Both the position numbers and the translations under genes were made by a program. The notes beneath the pieces are model-generated. The model made no database searches. It was not told the DNA's origin and saw only the letters and a list, made by a program, of their open reading frames with translations. Shown piece after piece: positions 63,926-64,000 of a DNA stretch of 64,000 nt. Position 1 is the stretch's first letter; each line of letters opens with the position of its first letter. This DNA is from Anoplopoma fimbria (taxonomy: Eukaryota > Chordata > Actinopteri > Perciformes > Anoplopomatidae), in NCBI RefSeq assembly GCF_027596085.1, contig NC_072472.1, positions 9,126,219 to 9,190,218 of the forward strand. Direction: 5' to 3'.

Positions 63926-64000
63926 GGACAAAGCTGTCTGTTTTGGATCATTCAGGTCCCACTGCTATTTGATGAAGATGAAGTGAAGTGTTAAAAATCA

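Overview
The window looks like vertebrate nuclear DNA, most probably from a percomorph (spiny-rayed) teleost fish. This rests on three things seen directly. It is AT-rich and CpG-poor with no dense coding. It carries many long (AC)n/(GT)n microsatellites. It also contains several short interspersed elements whose sequences I recognise from memory as common in percomorph genomes: two tRNA-derived SINEs, two TTAA-flanked MITE-like elements, LINE 3' tails with pentanucleotide ends, and hAT termini. No database search was possible, so family-level calls rest on remembered consensus sequences and carry moderate confidence.

No protein-coding gene could be supported. The open frames present are short (longest 208 codons), many overlap simple repeats or transposon remnants, and none shows a recognisable domain or a convincing exon with splice sites. 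No rRNA, functional tRNA, CRISPR array or bacterial-style operon is present. The best description is an intergenic (gene-desert) or large-intron segment. Short exons of a large gene cannot be excluded by eye.

Layout. 1-9 kb: low-copy AT-rich DNA with a MITE-like element (about 5.34-5.58 kb), a PBX/HOX-type palindromic site (7.78 kb) and a minus-strand SINE (8.0-8.13 kb). 9-17 kb: TG and AC arrays, a hAT-like left end (9.6 kb), a LINE tail (12.6 kb), a compound (TAAG)n(TTAG)n array (16.0 kb) and a GGTTCT/AGAACC-rich element (16.2-16.9 kb). 17-32 kb: mostly low-copy sequence with a (CG)n(CA)n array (24.2 kb), a tRNA-SINE (26.9-27.2 kb), a two-monomer dispersed repeat (27.7-28.0 kb), a 12-bp hairpin (29.6 kb) and an orphan hAT right end (31.9 kb). 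32-43 kb: quiet, with an (AT)28 tract and a LINE tail. 43-55 kb: GT/AC arrays, purine-rich tracts, a MITE (48.7-49.0 kb) and small perfect tandem duplications. 55-64 kb: quiet apart from a full CTCF-like core (56.5 kb), a perfect 43-bp palindrome (59.51-59.60 kb) and GA-rich tracts.

Function, as far as it can be guessed, would be regulatory. There are four CTCF-like motifs, one on the plus strand at 30.4 kb facing two on the minus strand at 50.8 and 56.5 kb, and several complex low-copy blocks that look like conserved non-coding elements. The most unusual single object is the perfect 43-bp inverted repeat with a 4-nt spacer near 59.55 kb, which is either a template-switch scar or an assembly fold-back. 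I found no convincing new biological system.
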